Of a stretch of DNA of 64,000 nt, positions 53,501-64,000 are shown piece after piece. This stretch comes from Pyrocephalus nanus (Eukaryota > Chordata > Aves > Passeriformes > Tyrannidae). Within the stretch, counting starts at the first letter, position 1; every line of letters starts with the position of its first letter. Location: positions 2,095,501 through 2,159,500 of the forward strand of contig CM076268.1 in assembly GCA_038380795.1 (NCBI GenBank), given 5' to 3'. The position numbers and the translations under genes were made by a program. The notes under the pieces were generated by a model. It saw only the letters and a program-made list of their open reading frames with translations. It made no database searches and was not told the DNA's origin.

Positions 53501-56500
53501 AAGTTTGGGAAACTACTGGGTTTTTTTCCAGTTTGACCCAACAGTGGCTTAAAGGTGGTTGACTACATGCTGTTACCAGCCCACTGGGGAGTTCTGCAGA
53601 AAAGGCTACAAAGATAGAGCTGTCAAGTCCACGGGAACCTGGTTAAAACAGGTTTCTTTCATGTAGAGATGATAAAAGACCTGTGGAGTAAGGGTGGGTC
53701 ATGCATCACCAAAAAGCACACGTGAAGGTTGTCCCTTGCACAGTTCTCCCCTCTGTCAGTCCATTATTTATCATAAACAGACCTTATGTCACTACCTATG
53801 TCACTTCCACTAGCCTGTTTATGCTAATAAAAAGCAGACTGACAAAATGCTGGTCTCATGTGCATGAAGACAACATCCACTGGTTTCAGAGTTGTCCCAG
53901 GCTGCTAAAACACTGTGTTTGGTTTAAATATTTACATTTGCATATGTTGTGCTGCTCCAGGTTTTCTTTTCTTTTTTTTTAAGGTATGTTTCCACATGGT
54001 CTTGTTTTAAATTTTCTGGCATACAAGGAACCATTCCAAGCCCATATTAAAATCCCACCTAACTTCCCAGATAAGGTGGAATCCGTGCCTTCCATCACCC
54101 TCTGTTACTGGGTGTTAAAAGTGCAGTAAAAAAGAAATCAAACAATAAACCACTCTAGACAGTGAGAAATAAAAGTTTTCTTGCCTTCCCTCACCCCCTT
54201 TTACTGTTCTTATTGTATCTTATAGGTGCTATACTGCTAAAAAACACAGAGAGGGCTTCCATTTTGCAGGTATATAACACATAAAATAAGCTAAATGAAT
54301 GATAAAATTGGTGGAAGATTTACTGCTTTGCAGTGTTCCCATCAATATATTTGATGGTCTGTATCAATCTAGTATTGTTTATTCATTTGTTTATTCTCCT
54401 TACTCCCATGGTCTATTATCCCCACTAACATTACTGAGTGAGTCAGGAAGTGGCTACTCTTACTGACTGTGCTTTAAATTGAGTAATATCTGTAATATAT
54501 CTGTAATCCCACCCTCAAAAATACACACACATGCTGTGTATGGATGCCCACACCTCGAGCCCACAGTACTGATGGCCTATCATAGATTAAATACAAAAAC
54601 ACAACATACTTCTGAAGATCTTTCCAATTTCAAGCAAGCTGGAATACTGCCTAGGTGAGGGGGGAAATTATTATTCACGTATCAGTCCAACAATTTCCCC
54701 TGTCGCTCTTCTTAGAGAACTTCCAAACCTGTGTTTTGCCCTCTTCCCCTCAAAACTCACCCACAGCTCTTGGAAATGTTTCTGTTCCTGGGGGGGCTGC
54801 CAATATCTGGTGGCAATCCCCTGCCTGTGCAGAAGCTCCCTGCAGGGGAATGGCAGTGTTTTCCTGTTCCTGGAATATTGTGTGCCCTCACTGTTCTGCT
54901 CAGTGTGTGGTTCCTGACCAGAAGAGCATTTTGTCCCATGTGTCATATGCCTGAGCCCTCACTCCTTCCTGCTTGCAATCATAAGATTGCTGCTAACAAT
55001 AATAATATAATCGACGTTCTGTAATTTACAGAATAAAAAGGCACAGAGGTTGAGTCCTTTAATTAATCCCCGAAGGGATAATCCAGACATCGCCACCAGA
55101 GACACCCCCCACAACCTTATTTAAAATAATTTTCAGAATATTGTAAACTACTAAAAAACTGAGTGGCAACAAGCTAAGCAGACATTCAGAAGCAGCAGCT
55201 GCTCAGGACAACCCCAGATCTGAACCCACTTTGCGGGCTCAGGTCGGGCAGTTCTGTCCCGGAGCAGGGAGATGGGCTGGCATCATCCCAAAGCACAAAT
55301 GGGGGCTGCCACAGGCGTGACAGGCACTCTCCCAAGCACAGATGGAGAAAGCATGTTGTCTGAGATGATCCAGATAGCTGAGGGTTTCTCATGGTGTGAC
55401 CTCACTGAGGTGCAGCCTTGAACGAGCTCGGTGCTTTCCATGGCCATGGACACGAGCACAGGTAATGCTCCTGCTCAGGTGATGCTGCTCCGTGTTTCCT
55501 CAGAAGGAACAAACCAGATTTCACTCTGATGGACAGAAGTCTTTCTCTAAACCTTTAATGAGGGCTGAATTGGGTCTTTTTTCACACAGCTCGATGAGTT
55601 GGTATGAGTAAGAACATTACATCTTCTTCTGAGGGTATTTAGTCACTGTTGACTTTTCCAGTATTGGTGCCAGCATTTCTCATCTTTTTGGGAGAAAAAA
55701 AAAAAAACAACCCACAGTGAAGACCCTGGCAGTGCTATAATGGAGGTTTCATGGTTGCAGAAATCCTAAAACTCTGGAGTATTCTTCTAACACGTGTGTT
55801 AGGGAGTGCTAAAACACTGACTGCACCCACAAGTAGTTCAGCATTTTACGAAGTTCCACATCTCTGCCCTCGAGAGCTTCCTATCTTAAATGGCAAAAAC
55901 AAAAGAAGTGAAAAGAACAGCGCAGAACTGAAAAAATCATTTTTTAAGAAAAGGACTCCGGTCCTTTGTTTCATCATTTTTGTCAGTAATTGTGACAAAA
56001 CTTTTGTTGTGACAGTAAACGAACAAGTATTTCTGTGAAAGAGTACTGAAAACTATATAATGTACTTACTTTAGTAATTAAGTCTTTCTTCTGACCTTCT
56101 ACAAAGGTTGAGAATGCCTAGGAATTGCTCCATGGGCTCTTACAGGAGTCAGTCCAAATTCCATTAGCTTGGGTGGAAGGTGGTTCAGATCCGTAGCTTT
56201 ATTCTGTGAAATGAATGGAATGATTTCCCAGACAGATGGCATTGATTCAGGAAGACTAATTGTAGAATTAAATATGAATAAAGGCATCTTTAAAATTACA
56301 CCTCAGTAAGGGTGGGGAACATTTCTCACCCTATAGCCAGAGTGCATTTCTATACTGAATAAGTCCTTATTCTGTCCATAAATGTTAACACTAGCCCTTT
56401 TCCTACAAAGGCTAAGAAAAAAAATTTCCCAAATGAAATGCAAGGAAATACTTGTAACCTGGCACTTATTAATTAAAATAAATACATTTAGGGAGTTTCA

Positions 56501-57179
56501 GTATTAAAATAAGGGATGTGTTATTGCCTCTGCTGTAAAAGGAATGGCAGTTCTGCTAGGAGATTGATGTTGATAAGTCTGAAAAGAAATGACCCAAAAG
56601 TTCTGCAGACATTCCTAGACCAGCACTGGGAAGGAGAGCACCTACAAACCTCAGACAGCTAAACTGGTATGGGCAGCAGTGAGAATGAGCAAGTATAAAG
56701 GCAGCAGTGGGCCAGGCAGGGTCTCTGATGGTGTTTTTTGCTCTGTGACTCAGAACAGTAGGATCTGAAAGCATTTTTCCATTTAAAAAAAAAATACACA
56801 AAATGACAACAGCGAGGCCCAGCTTTCAAGTCTGCTTATAAACATCAGTGCTTGGTTTTGAAAACTTGTGGTCCTTAAGACCTCCTATTTTATTTTCAAA
56901 CAGCACACCCCCCCCCTCCCCGCCAAGAAGTTACATTTTTTCCCCCTCTTTAAATAAGCAGCTAGGGTAATGGCGTGATGAACAAATTTCATTTCTTTCT
57001 GCTCCGTTTTTTCCATCTTTAACACAGCCTCCAGCAGGCCAGATGGCACCAATGCAATTGCTAGTAAGTCAATACATCTGGCTGCATTCCTGAAATGACA
57101 AATCTGATGGATAGAGCCCCAGCCCCTATACAAAGCCTCTTTTCAGAACGCTCTCCCTGGTACTTGTCTGCTTTAAGCA
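50591..57179. other. Noncoding DNA
   Basis: No supportable gene. A run of 12 G bases lies at 52819-52830. Other content is unique AT-leaning sequence with short A and T runs, for example 55687-55700 and a C-run at about 56907-56915. Open frames are short and unrecognised on both strands. No clear acceptor and coding segment pairs with the donor at 50585. Confidence 0.65.
52819..52830. repeat. Poly-G run
   Basis: Twelve consecutive G bases, the longest G run noticed in the window. A single run could contribute to a four-stranded structure only with partner G-runs, and none lie close by. Confidence 0.9.
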
Positions 57180-57620
57180 AAACCTAATGTGCGAAAACAA
57201 AATAAAATTGAGCTCTTTCAGCACCCCGCGCTAACGTTTCACTCGCAGTGTTTTCATTAACGCTGCTCCCTCGCTGCCCTGCTCCTGTGCCTCGGCCCTG
57301 CTCTGCCCACAGCTCGCTGTTCTGGCACAAGATGGGCTCTGTTCGAAGCCCTCCCTCCTCCGGAGCTGCCAACAGTTCAAAGCAGGTTACAATAATCACC
57401 CCGGGCTTTCCTCATAAGGAGCAGAGAGATTGTTTAGGAAGTTGTCCTCGAAGAGAAAACAATCTGAGAGAGGCAGAAATGAGGTAAACGGCCCTTTCGA
57501 CCTCAATAGTCTCTCATCGGGCGATTTAGGAGTCAGAAATACGCGTGACCTCTCGCCATCAGCAGAGCAGCGACCTGTCAGCGAGGCACTGCACCGGTGC
57601 TGCCCCTGCAATCCCAGCCA
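57180..57620. promoter_or_regulatory. CpG-enriched segment, candidate regulatory element
   Basis: This is the most CpG-dense stretch I noticed, with roughly two dozen CpGs in about 440 bases against a CpG-poor background, and raised GC content. It contains CCCCGCGCTAACG, CATCGGGCGATT and ATACGCGTGACC. Near its middle an inverted pair, AGATTGTTT at 57427-57435 and AAACAATCT at 57457-57465, gives two facing SOX-like cores. It falls short of a classical CpG-island promoter: no TATA, no donor of note and no coding start are seen. A conserved enhancer or small orphan CpG island is plausible. Chance frames cross it on both strands. Confidence 0.3.
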
Positions 57621-60600
57621 CACGAGGTGTGGGCAACTCCACGGACCCCCCCAGCATCCCTGGATTATTTGCAAACCCACAGATGAACCTCTGGAGGCAG
57701 CTGGTCAGGCCAGCAGAACGGTGGGCAGCGGCACATCGGGTGGTAACCATCTCCAGAAAGCCACAGACACATCAGGTGTTAGCCACCTCTTAGACAACAT
57801 CAGACTTCATCTTGTTTTGCAGTTTTAACTTGTGAAGGAAACCAGCACCAGATAAAAATGCAAAAGCACAAAAAGGTACCCAAAGAAGAGCTGCTCTGTC
57901 CCCCACAGACAGATGTTATATTATTTTGCAGAAATAAAGCCCCACGTGAGGTGTGATGCTCGTAATTTGTGCTTACTCATCACTGAGAGACTCGTGGGAA
58001 GGAAGAATTTGTTTCTGTGGTAACTGCAGTCATTGCCATGACAAATATCAAACAACTGACAGTTTTAAGTCACAACCCCCGAGTTACACAAGAAGTGGCT
58101 CGGTCCTTAAAATTTTTGCCCTCAAAAATTAGTACTTTGCCTCCTGAGTGAACTTGCTGAAGACACTGAGATGGCTCGAGGAGTAACAAAGGTGTAAAGA
58201 AATCCAAATATAAAGATCAAGAGGCCCATATTACAAACATTAATCACACTAGTCAGCAACTGGTGAGGAACATGCCACGTCCAGTGGGTTAAAGATCCAC
58301 CACTCCATCCCAAATACAAGCCCTGCCTGTGGGTCTGAGCAGCCCCATCACGAACATTTCTGTCTGCAACCTGAGCTGAATAGTCTCAGCCCAGAACATT
58401 AAGAGTGCAACAGGCAAAAATTTCTGATTTATTGGGTACAGTCTGTGGGCACAGGAACAAAAATGACGACAGTGAAGCTTTCCCAACCTTTGTACTACGC
58501 ACCAGGGCTGCGAGTTTTCTTCTTAAAGGGGAAAACCAATTCATGCTGAGCATTTCAAACACACCTATTGCAGCTCAGAGCTCATCTCCAAAGAGCACCA
58601 GTTGTCCAGGGGCAGATCCTCTCTAAAAATCCCTGCCCTATTCTTCTTAAGGCCTTTAGGATTCATTCTGTCTGAACTGCATCCCATATGAAGAATTAAG
58701 TTACTTGCACCGGGGCTTTTTGCCTGGTTCAGTAATATCAAAGTTTGACCTCTATTTAAGTAGATTTCGTTGTTTTAACTTGATTTTTTTATGACTCACA
58801 GAAATAAAAGTTTTTGAAGCCACAGCTAACACTCAGGGTCTGGGATGCATAACCCATCTGCCCAATTGTCTGTCCACAGGCTGGTAACATGTACCACAGC
58901 ATCCTTGGCCTGTTCCTCATAGGTATTTAGGGAAGACAGGAGAGGAATTTGGTTTCTTTTAATCTCTTTCCAGATAATGTGGGTAGCCCTAAAAGTCAGA
59001 TTCACATTTTTCACATTTTTCAGCCAGCAGTGAAAATAAAATCCTTGGCCTTATCGGTAATTTATGTGTAAATAATTTGAGCATCATTCTAAAAACAGCA
59101 GTGCAAAAAATACTTCACATACCTCAAATATCAACAATTAAAAAAATAACTTTCTCCTCATCATATAAGTTAGAATATAAATACTTATATACAAATTTAT
59201 ACATGTAAACATTTAGCCAATGTATTATTAGAGGACATCACTAGATTTTATGATACAAAACTGTGTCCTCATAGACATATTTCCCAAAATTTTTTCCAGA
59301 GGCAAAAATTTACAGGTTCTGAGTTACTATTATTTAAAATATCACCAAGCATCAGAGAGATCTATATGAATTTTCTCTAGATATTTTACCTAAGAGTTTA
59401 AAATAAAAACCCCTCAGCTATCAGTATGAGAAGAATGTTTAAAAGAGGAAAATTGAGAATCTCACCAAGTATGAGGGGCTCTGGGGCTGGAAGAATGAAT
59501 GCAGAGGGTGAAAGACCCTTATTTTCCACTGTCTTACTCTCTGTGGTCCTCATTTCTTAATCATTATTTCACCTTCCAATCTACTGTAGCCATTAATTAT
59601 TTTAACTTTTGGGTTCCTTTAATCTCTCCAGGTTGCTTCCCTAGTCGTCCTCTGAGAAGTTATTATATGTGGACGAATATTTTCTGTTTCTCCATTCGTT
59701 TTTATCAGATGACACATTTTAAATTGCCTCATTCTTCCATGCAGTTTTTGCCTACCGATGTAATTGCTTCATGGGCTTAAATCATGTAATATTAGAACAT
59801 TCTGAAACAGCAGCAGTGATCTGTAAAGCTAAAAATAGACAACACTTTTGAAAGAGCTTTCAGTTACGGGGGAATCCAAATTATTCTGATTTGGAAATAC
59901 ATTAAAGCAAATTTGGGTACGTTGGGCAGTCAGTGATTTTTTTCACCACTTTCATTTCGCACAGCCTCGTTCCACGCCGATCCTCTGAAATCAAAACTTC
60001 CCTGGCCTTGTCACCCTGCTTGACTTGCTTAGGGAAAACAGCACTGAGAAATTGCTCTGTTTTTGAATATCTGTCTGTTGAGTCATCTATTGAAGCTTAA
60101 AGCACAGTGATGGAGAGGGACTCTCAACAGATTAAGTCACCTTTCAGGATTTGGCATATCCGGAGGATAACACACTGGCTGTGTTTGGAAAGAGGTCTGG
60201 GGGGAGAAGGGAATCAAAGCAACCACCTTGAATGTGTTAATAGTAAGAAGAACATGAAAATCCAGGCTTTGCAGGCACTGACATCCCATTGGAGCTTTTT
60301 TATGTTTTAAATCTGCCCTTAGATATTAAGGTGATAGGAACTGTGGAAAACAGATGGTATTCAGCCCTGGGGATACTAATTACTAGCAAATTAGCATTGG
60401 TGAAAACGACATCATGCAGGTGAGCAGATACTGGATTTTAAAGTTTTTGGGCACTGTTCAAAACAATAAGCAATATACTGAAAAATATAGATGTGTTCTG
60501 GCTGAGCAACTGGACAGAGAGCCTGGAGGTGGTCACAGCTCTCCAGATTTGATACAGGCACCTCGTATCCCTGGGCCTGATGAAGATCCCTGTAGGCTCC

Positions 60601-61227
60601 CAAGAGTGGTGCAGCCCCAGCCTCCACCAGAACTCCCAGATATTATTGCTAAAAGAAGAAAAATCAGTCCCAGCTATATTAGCAATGCAAATACACCTGA
60701 CCTTTGGCTAGTTTGTATTAGATCTGATGCCATTACGGGGAAAACCAGTAATCCCACTGTGATTTATTCCTAGGAAATCTAATTAGGTACTTCAATGTGG
60801 GCGCTCTTACCTTATGATTGCCACATCACAGGGATTCACCATCATTAGCCAAGGTAATGATTGTTTATCTCATCCCACAAGATCAGCTACCAGCTCTGAG
60901 AGCTTCAACTCTCTCACACTCTGGTCTGAGTTGAGTCAGGCAGGTCTGAGAGGCATTTGGAAGGTTTCTCCTTAGAAATATGTGCTCAATAAGGAGATTC
61001 CCAGGCACAACTGATAGTTTACCTGAAGTCTGACCCACCAGGTTTTATTCAGTGCACAAAATGTTGCTGGGTCTTTGCCTGCTTGGGTTGATCTTCTTAA
61101 AACACTGGGGCCTGGATACTTCCATCCCTGTTTTTCAGCAAATAGCACAGGGCAGATAATCTGCTTTGACTGACTTTTTGAGGGATTCTGACCTTTTTTT
61201 GTGCAGGGAAATGCAGTGAGCATGAGG

Positions 61228-61271
61228 TGCTGTCTCTTGCTGTGGGGAGTATGAGGGTGCTGTCTCTTGCT
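61228..61271. repeat. 30-bp-period direct repeat
   Basis: TGCTGTCTCTTGCT occurs at 61228-61241 and again at 61258-61271, each preceded by a near-identical ATGAGG(G). This is a small local duplication. Confidence 0.8.
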
Positions 61272-61425
61272 CTCACTGCACCTCTTTGGATCCTGGATTC
61301 AGGTGTCCCCCTCCACGAAAAGAGCCTCTTGGCACCTGATCCCCTGGTGTACCTGTGTAAGAGATACTGTGTTTATCAGTACAGCTCAGAATAAAGCAAC
61401 CCATTGTCCTTGGTGCAAAAGAAGT

Positions 61426-61442
61426 TATATATATATATATAT
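61426..61442. repeat. TA microsatellite
   Basis: A short uninterrupted (TA)n tract of about eight units. Confidence 0.9.
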
Positions 61443-62313
61443 TAAATCATTCACCAAAAGAGGGTGGTTCTGGAAAAAAAAAATGTAGCATATATGAACA
61501 TAATAACCAAGTATGTGCCCCATTATTTTGGGTTTCATGTCAAGAGAAAACAGAAAACTGGAGATCAGATCTAGACAAGAGCAACCTGTAGCCATTATAA
61601 AGAAAGGTGCTTTTCAAGGTCCATTAAGCACTAATCATACCTTAGATTAAGGGGAGAAGGGGGAACCACAGGTCTGAGATTGTTTAAAGGGTGCATTTCA
61701 TACTGTTAAGAAATTTAAGACAGAGACAGGTCAGGCTGAGTTCTGTTTAATTTAAAAGATACTCATCTCAAGGGTTAGTCAGAAGTCTCAGGATTCTGAA
61801 CGTCTTTCTTGTAACAGTGCACACTGGAAAAAGTGAGGAGAAAGAATTTCAGGAGAAGAAAGAGCAATGCAGTCCTGATTCAGGCCTAATTTCCTCCATT
61901 CCCCCCAGAAAAGCACATCTTAGGAATCAATTCGAGTACTACTCTCACAAATTTGCAAGTTGCTCCTCTAAAAAAAAGAGAAAAAAACATCTAAAATACA
62001 TTTATCCTACCCTAACTTGTCAGTTCACTGGCATCAAGGTGCACTATCCTGGGCAAGTTCTGCTGTTCTGCAGGAGTATTTTTCTCTCAGTTCTTCAGCA
62101 CTTGCACTGCTCCTTCAGGCAGTGACAACTCTGCGGGTGTAACTGCACCCCTGCACCCACTGCTCAGGCACCAGGCATGTGCTGATATCAGATAAATCAC
62201 TGCATTCTCAAACAGCAGCATTGCTTCCTGCTGAGAATGGTCTTGCCAACTGTATTACACAGCTTGCTGTAGTAAAAATTTGAAATACAAGCACGGTGAT
62301 GAAGTTCTTTAAG

Positions 62314-62614
62314 CTGGAGAGGGATTTTTGATGAGGGCATGTGGTGATAGGACAAGGTGGGATGGCTTTAAACTGAGAGAGGGAAGGGTTAGATTGGATA
62401 TTAGGACAAAATCCTTCCCTGTGAGGGTGGGCAGGCCCTGGCACAGGTTGGGCAGAGAAGCTGGGGCTGCCCCATCCCTGGAAGTGTCCAAGGCCAGGTT
62501 GGACAGGGCTTGGAGCAACCTGGGCTGGTGGAAGGTGTCCCTGCACGTGGCAAAGGGGTGGAATGAGATGATTTTGAAGGTCCCTTCCAACCCAAACCAC
62601 TCTATGGTGCTCTG
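62314..62614 (+). mobile_element. CR1 LINE 3'-end fragment, longest copy
   Basis: A plus-strand CR1 3' region of about 300 bp. It opens with the recognisable CTGGAGAGGGATTTTTGATG and GGGCATGTGGTGATAGGACA boxes, then GATGGCTTTAAACTGAGAGA, then AGATTGGATATTAGG, the CTGTGAGGGTGGGCAGG box, the CATCCCTGGAAGTGTCCAAG box and the CCCTTCCAACCCAAACCACT end. The terminal repeat is degenerate (CTCTATGGTGCTCTGA). It is 5'-truncated and lacks the reverse transcriptase region, so it is inactive. Minus-strand frames of up to 175 codons across it are not genes. It is the only one of the four copies in this orientation. Confidence 0.95.
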
Positions 62615-62814
62615 AACCTAAATGTCTTTGATTGAGAGAGGCAACAAACGTTTTAGCCTGAGCCTGATGGAGAGGATCTAATGATTTAGCAGAAAGTGCT
62701 GGCAGCCTATTCGGAGCAACAGGTGAGTTATCCAACAGCTACCAGCCACCCAAGCCAACTGGCACCCTTCTCCCTGCTGATTTCCACACAAAGCAATCAC
62801 TCAGTCAGTCACCA

Positions 62815-62873
62815 GTTTGGATCAGGGCCCATGCCAGCTCTCCTGGCCAAGCACTCCAGGGCCTGATCCAAAC
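62815..62873. repeat. Imperfect inverted repeat
   Basis: GTTTGGATCAGGGCC at 62815-62829 and GGGCCTGATCCAAAC at 62859-62873 are reverse complements apart from one or two bases at their inner ends. The arms are separated by about 29 bases. Just outside, ACCA and TGGT are also complementary after a short CCCCAC insertion. It could fold as a hairpin or be the remains of a small inverted-repeat element; neither is proven. Confidence 0.6.
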
Positions 62874-63312
62874 CCCACTGGTCTCTGCTCTGAGCAGGCT
62901 CGGTGCTGCAGCCCTCCCCAAACCCCCCATCCTCTGCAAAGACCTGACCAAAGTGCACTGGTGTCGATTCCAGACTTCTGCTCCTTTGGATGGGTGAAAT
63001 AACCTCAAAGCAAGGTCAGGGAGGAAAACGTCACCTTTGAAATGGTAGGAGGTTTCTGTAGCACATTATCGTGTAATGTAAACAACAATGACACCAGAGA
63101 CAGCAAAAGTTTGCAGCTGTATTATAAACTTTCTTCCATCCCCCCTGCCTAGGAATAAGTCATCCAAACAAGCCCTGGCAGTTTTGACTGCTCGAGAAAC
63201 TTTATGGCTGAGAGCTGCTGATTTACTGCCCCGTCCCCTTTTTCCCCCTCGAGCTTGCACTAAAGTAGAACTTCACAATTGCTTAATGGGGGACAGCACA
63301 CTCGCCTTTTCC

Positions 63313-63329
63313 TTTTTTTTTTTTTTTTT
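63313..63329. repeat. Poly-T run
   Basis: Seventeen T bases followed by more T-rich sequence. Confidence 0.9.
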
Positions 63330-63461
63330 ATTTTTCCTTCTCATGAGAAAACTTGTTTTATAGTTTTCTTGTGAAAGAATCTGTGATGTCTGATTACAAC
63401 ATGGAGCTATAAATCCAAGTCTTAAAGAACAGCCTCTCTTTCTCAGTTTTTTCCCTTTTTT

Positions 63462-63475
63462 TGTGTGTGTGTGTG
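63462..63475. repeat. GT microsatellite
   Basis: About seven uninterrupted TG units following a T run. Confidence 0.9.
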
Positions 63476-64000
63476 CTCAGCAATAACACACTTGTTTTAA
63501 TGAGCCAACCGTCTAGGTATGAGAACACACGACTGCTGAGAGGGAGAAGATAAGACAAAGCACCCTGTTGCATCCCTGACATAGTCCTGATGGATGCTCT
63601 ACTGGCAGAGCACCTAGCTGGTACTTAAAGCTGTTTATAAACTTTAGGCCAGCCAGTTTCTGCCTGTGAAACAGCCAGAAAAAAAATGAAGCCCAAAGCA
63701 GCCTCTGATGCACCGAGGTGCTTCAGAGGGGAAAAATTTCAAGTGCATTCATTGCCTTCATTGGTCTGAGATTTAATTATGGAAATACCACAAGACTCTT
63801 TGCTTATTCTGTAAAAATAAAACATGATAAGTAATTGGTTTTGTACTAACTTAAGCAGAAGACAACATCACAGAAATCAGCACTTTCATAGGAACAGGTG
63901 TAGAGATAAATGAAATCTATGTGAGTAAATGGAACTCACACCTCTGGTCTCACAACCCAAATCCTTCTAAACCCAGTGATTGTCTCACAGCCACTGTGGT

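Larger units (their letters stand above)
57621..62313. other. Noncoding DNA
   Basis: No supportable gene. A protein-like minus-strand frame at 58826-59014 and a plus-strand frame at 60414-60773 were examined and are not recognised. An AT-rich patch spans about 59050-59400. A 30-bp-spaced direct repeat of TGCTGTCTCTTGCT is at 61228-61271 and a short TA microsatellite at 61426-61442. Confidence 0.65.
62615..64000. other. Noncoding DNA to window end
   Basis: No supportable gene. It holds an imperfect inverted repeat at 62815-62873 (listed separately), a T run at 63313-63329 and a GT microsatellite at 63462-63475. Frames on both strands around 62800-63360 are short and unrecognised. Confidence 0.65.

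Noticed and set aside
53936..53943. Octamer motif ATTTGCAT, also seen near 5327, 16850 and 32686.
   Set aside because: A few scattered copies in 64 kb on both strands is about what chance gives, and they do not cluster.
62208..62735. 175-codon minus-strand open frame, the longest in the window.
   Set aside because: Most of it is the antisense of a CR1 3' end, which is noncoding.
1..64000. Search for CRISPR arrays, operons, prophage, tRNA or rRNA genes and retroviral proviruses.
   Set aside because: No regular spaced repeats, no dense coding, no recognisable RNA genes, and no paired long terminal repeats with viral-type coding were seen. The window is vertebrate noncoding DNA.

Overview
This window reads as ordinary vertebrate nuclear DNA, most likely from a bird. 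The main evidence is four fragments matching the 3' end of the avian CR1 LINE, around 26.5, 33.1, 39.9 and 62.3 kb. Other support comes from generally low CpG, many A/T homopolymer runs, short microsatellites, no long open frames, and no bacterial-style gene packing. The CR1 wording looks passerine-like, but I cannot fix the species.

I see no complete protein-coding gene. Every long open frame is short, has stops around it and lacks a recognisable domain, or is a reading of a CR1 copy. The best hint of a gene is a pair of exon-like segments on the plus strand at 11835-11876 (42 bp) and 12592-12669 (78 bp). Each has a pyrimidine-rich acceptor and a GT donor, is open in only one or few frames, and contains a whole number of codons, so the two could splice together in frame. 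I do not recognise the protein. If the exons are real, much of the window is intron of a plus-strand gene. If not, it is intergenic. A second hint is a TATA-like box followed by a strong splice donor at 50539-50590, which could be a small promoter and first exon.

Layout: 1-11.8 kb is unique noncoding sequence. 11.8-12.7 kb holds the two candidate exons. 13.2-14.1 kb and 36.6-36.9 kb look like candidate conserved noncoding (enhancer-like) elements. 26.5-40.1 kb contains three minus-strand CR1 ends and a long composite A-rich simple repeat at about 32.1 kb. 40.1-57.2 kb is unique sequence with several homopolymers, a perfect 23-bp tandem duplication and the TATA/donor site. 57.2-57.6 kb is the most CpG-rich stretch and carries an inverted pair of SOX-like sites. 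62.3-62.6 kb is the longest CR1 copy, followed by an inverted repeat at 62.8 kb.

I found no convincing novel biological system. All calls come from reading the sequence by eye. No alignment, repeat masking, RNA or conservation data was available.
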